Below, piece after piece: positions 6,309 to 7,025 of a stretch of DNA of 7,025 nucleotides. Source of the stretch: Gammaproteobacteria bacterium (GTDB lineage Bacteria > Pseudomonadota > Gammaproteobacteria > Pseudomonadales > Halieaceae); NCBI GenBank assembly GCA_029859085.1, contig JAOUDU010000140.1, forward strand, positions 1 to 7,025, given 5' to 3'. Under the pieces are notes generated by a model. That model saw only the letters and a program-made list of their open reading frames with translations, was not told where the DNA came from and did no database searches. The translations under genes were made by a program, and so were the position numbers. Every line of letters begins with the position of its first letter. Position 1 is the stretch's first letter.

Positions 6309-7025
6309 ATGTGTCTCCTTCCGCCGGCTGTATGCCAGCGTGCTGGTAACTGTCGTCGGGGCTGGCGGGTGGCGAGATGGCGTAGAAGTTCCTGCTCAGG
6401 GCAATCGTGCGCATCAGCTGGGGTACCCGGTAACGATCGACGGCAAAGGCGTTCGTCAGGTAATCCATGTACGATCGTTCGTCCCAGACTGTATCGCGTC
6501 CAACTGCGAAGCGGTACATTTTTTCCACCAGGCAGCGCGGTGTTTCCGGATGGTCATGCAGCGCCTGTGCGAGTCCCCTGGCGGTGTTGAAGTCGACCCC
6601 GTCCAGGGAGCCGCTGGGGTCGATCACAGCCGCGTTCTCGCGAGTGCGGAAGGTACCCAAGCCGTCAAAATTCTCGAGTGTCAGCCCCAGCGGGTCCATG
6701 ATGCGATGGCAGCCGGCGCAGGAGGGTTCAGTCCTGTGGGCCTCCAGCCGGTCCCTTGCGGTCGGCATATTGGTGCTCGAGGGGTTCTGTACCACGCTGA
6801 AGTTTACGTTGGGTGGCGGCGGCGGCACCTCCTGGCACAGGAATACCTCGCGAATTGCCTTGCCCCGAAGGGTGGGCGAGGAGCGCCCGGGGTGTGAATG
6901 CAGGGCCAGGAACGCGATATTTGTCTGGATGCCGGCGTACTCGCTGTCCTGGGCGAAGCGGGCCTTCTCCCAGCCGTGACGGGTTGCAACGGGTACGCGG
7001 TAGACGATACCGAGCGCGCGGGTGA
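6301..7025 (-). CDS. DUF1592-type heme protein, C-terminal part (PSCyt3/DUF1588 and PSD2/DUF1585)
   Basis: The 3' part of a larger gene: the frame is open to the right edge (first whole codon 7023-7021), so the start and N-terminal domains lie outside the window, and 240 residues are visible. A start at 6828 would be a GTG inside a conserved domain and is not real. The first part is DUF1588 (PSCyt3): YAGIQTNIAFLALHSHPGRS, SSPTLRGKAIREVFLCQEV, a proline run, then CAGCH (codons 6720-6706), a CxxCH c-type heme site followed by the family's MDPLGLTLENFDGLG. The second part is DUF1585 (PSD2): RCLVEKMYRFAVGRD, then VPQLMRTIALSRNF near the end. Whole proteins of this family usually also carry DUF1587, DUF1595 and DUF1592 domains and are exported, with heme attached in the periplasm. 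A redox role is likely but no substrate is established. The TAA stop lies inside the start of the DUF1552 gene. Confidence 0.9.
   Translation of the reverse strand, partial: TRALGIVYRVPVATRHGWEKARFAQDSEYAGIQTNIAFLALHSHPGRSSPTLRGKAIREVFLCQEVPPPPPNVNFSVVQNPSSTNMPTARDRLEAHRTEPSCAGCHRIMDPLGLTLENFDGLGTFRTRENAAVIDPSGSLDGVDFNTARGLAQALHDHPETPRCLVEKMYRFAVGRDTVWDERSYMDYLTNAFAVDRYRVPQLMRTIALSRNFYAISPPASPDDSYQHAGIQPAEGDTYE
6315..6320 (-). promoter_or_regulatory. Ribosome binding site of the DUF1552 gene
   Basis: On the minus strand AAGGAG lies 6 bases before the ATG (6308-6306), inside the end of the upstream gene. It supports this start over the in-frame ATG three codons on, and keeps the RR motif near the N-terminus, as expected for a Tat signal. 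Confidence 0.75.

Noticed and set aside
6301..6828. Start of the DUF1588/DUF1585 gene at 6828
   Set aside because: The codon is GTG in the middle of the conserved LCQEVPPPPP segment, and the same frame stays open, with clear DUF1588 sequence, to the window edge.
6109..6897. Plus-strand open frame of 262 codons
   Set aside because: It lies antisense to the well-supported DUF1588/DUF1585 and DUF1552 genes and has no recognisable domain.

Overview
The window looks like part of a Gram-negative, probably marine or environmental gammaproteobacterial chromosome. A TonB-dependent outer-membrane receptor, a twin-arginine signal and a c-type heme motif fix the Gram-negative, respiring cell plan. The narrower guess (Halieaceae/Spongiibacteraceae-like) comes from the co-occurrence of DUF1588/DUF1585, DUF1552, DUF1214 and TonB-receptor genes, and it is an inference. 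By eye the base composition is moderately GC-rich.

Layout: two convergent units meet at one strong hairpin terminator (2890-2921). The plus-strand unit is a single large gene, a TonB-dependent receptor of 890 residues (198-2870), preceded by about 200 bases of leader that may hold a promoter and an inverted repeat. The minus-strand unit, read from right to left, runs: the 3' part of a DUF1592-type (PSCyt3/PSD2) heme protein that enters from beyond the right edge (7025-6301); a Tat-exported DUF1552 protein overlapping it by 8 bases (6308-4980); a 99-base gap with a 14-base perfect palindrome; a small cytosolic VOC/glyoxalase-fold protein (4880-4419); an apparent C-terminal remnant of an alpha/beta hydrolase (4461-4234); and a secreted DUF1214 protein (4237-2951) whose ATG overlaps the remnant's stop codon as ATGA.

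How it may work together: the receptor would bring a ligand across the outer membrane, and three exported proteins (a heme-binding PSCyt3/PSD2 protein, a Tat substrate of the HXXSHH family, and a DUF1214 protein) would act in the periplasm or cell envelope. The VOC protein, and once perhaps a complete esterase, would act in the cytoplasm. This fits uptake and breakdown of a poorly soluble organic compound, but the substrate cannot be read from the sequence, and the receptor is in a separate transcription unit, so the link is only by proximity.

Nothing in the window is an RNA gene, insertion sequence or CRISPR array. The most interesting points are the gene remnant kept inside a tightly coupled operon, the 8-base-overlapping pair of exported proteins of unknown function, and the altered signature motif in the DUF1552 protein.
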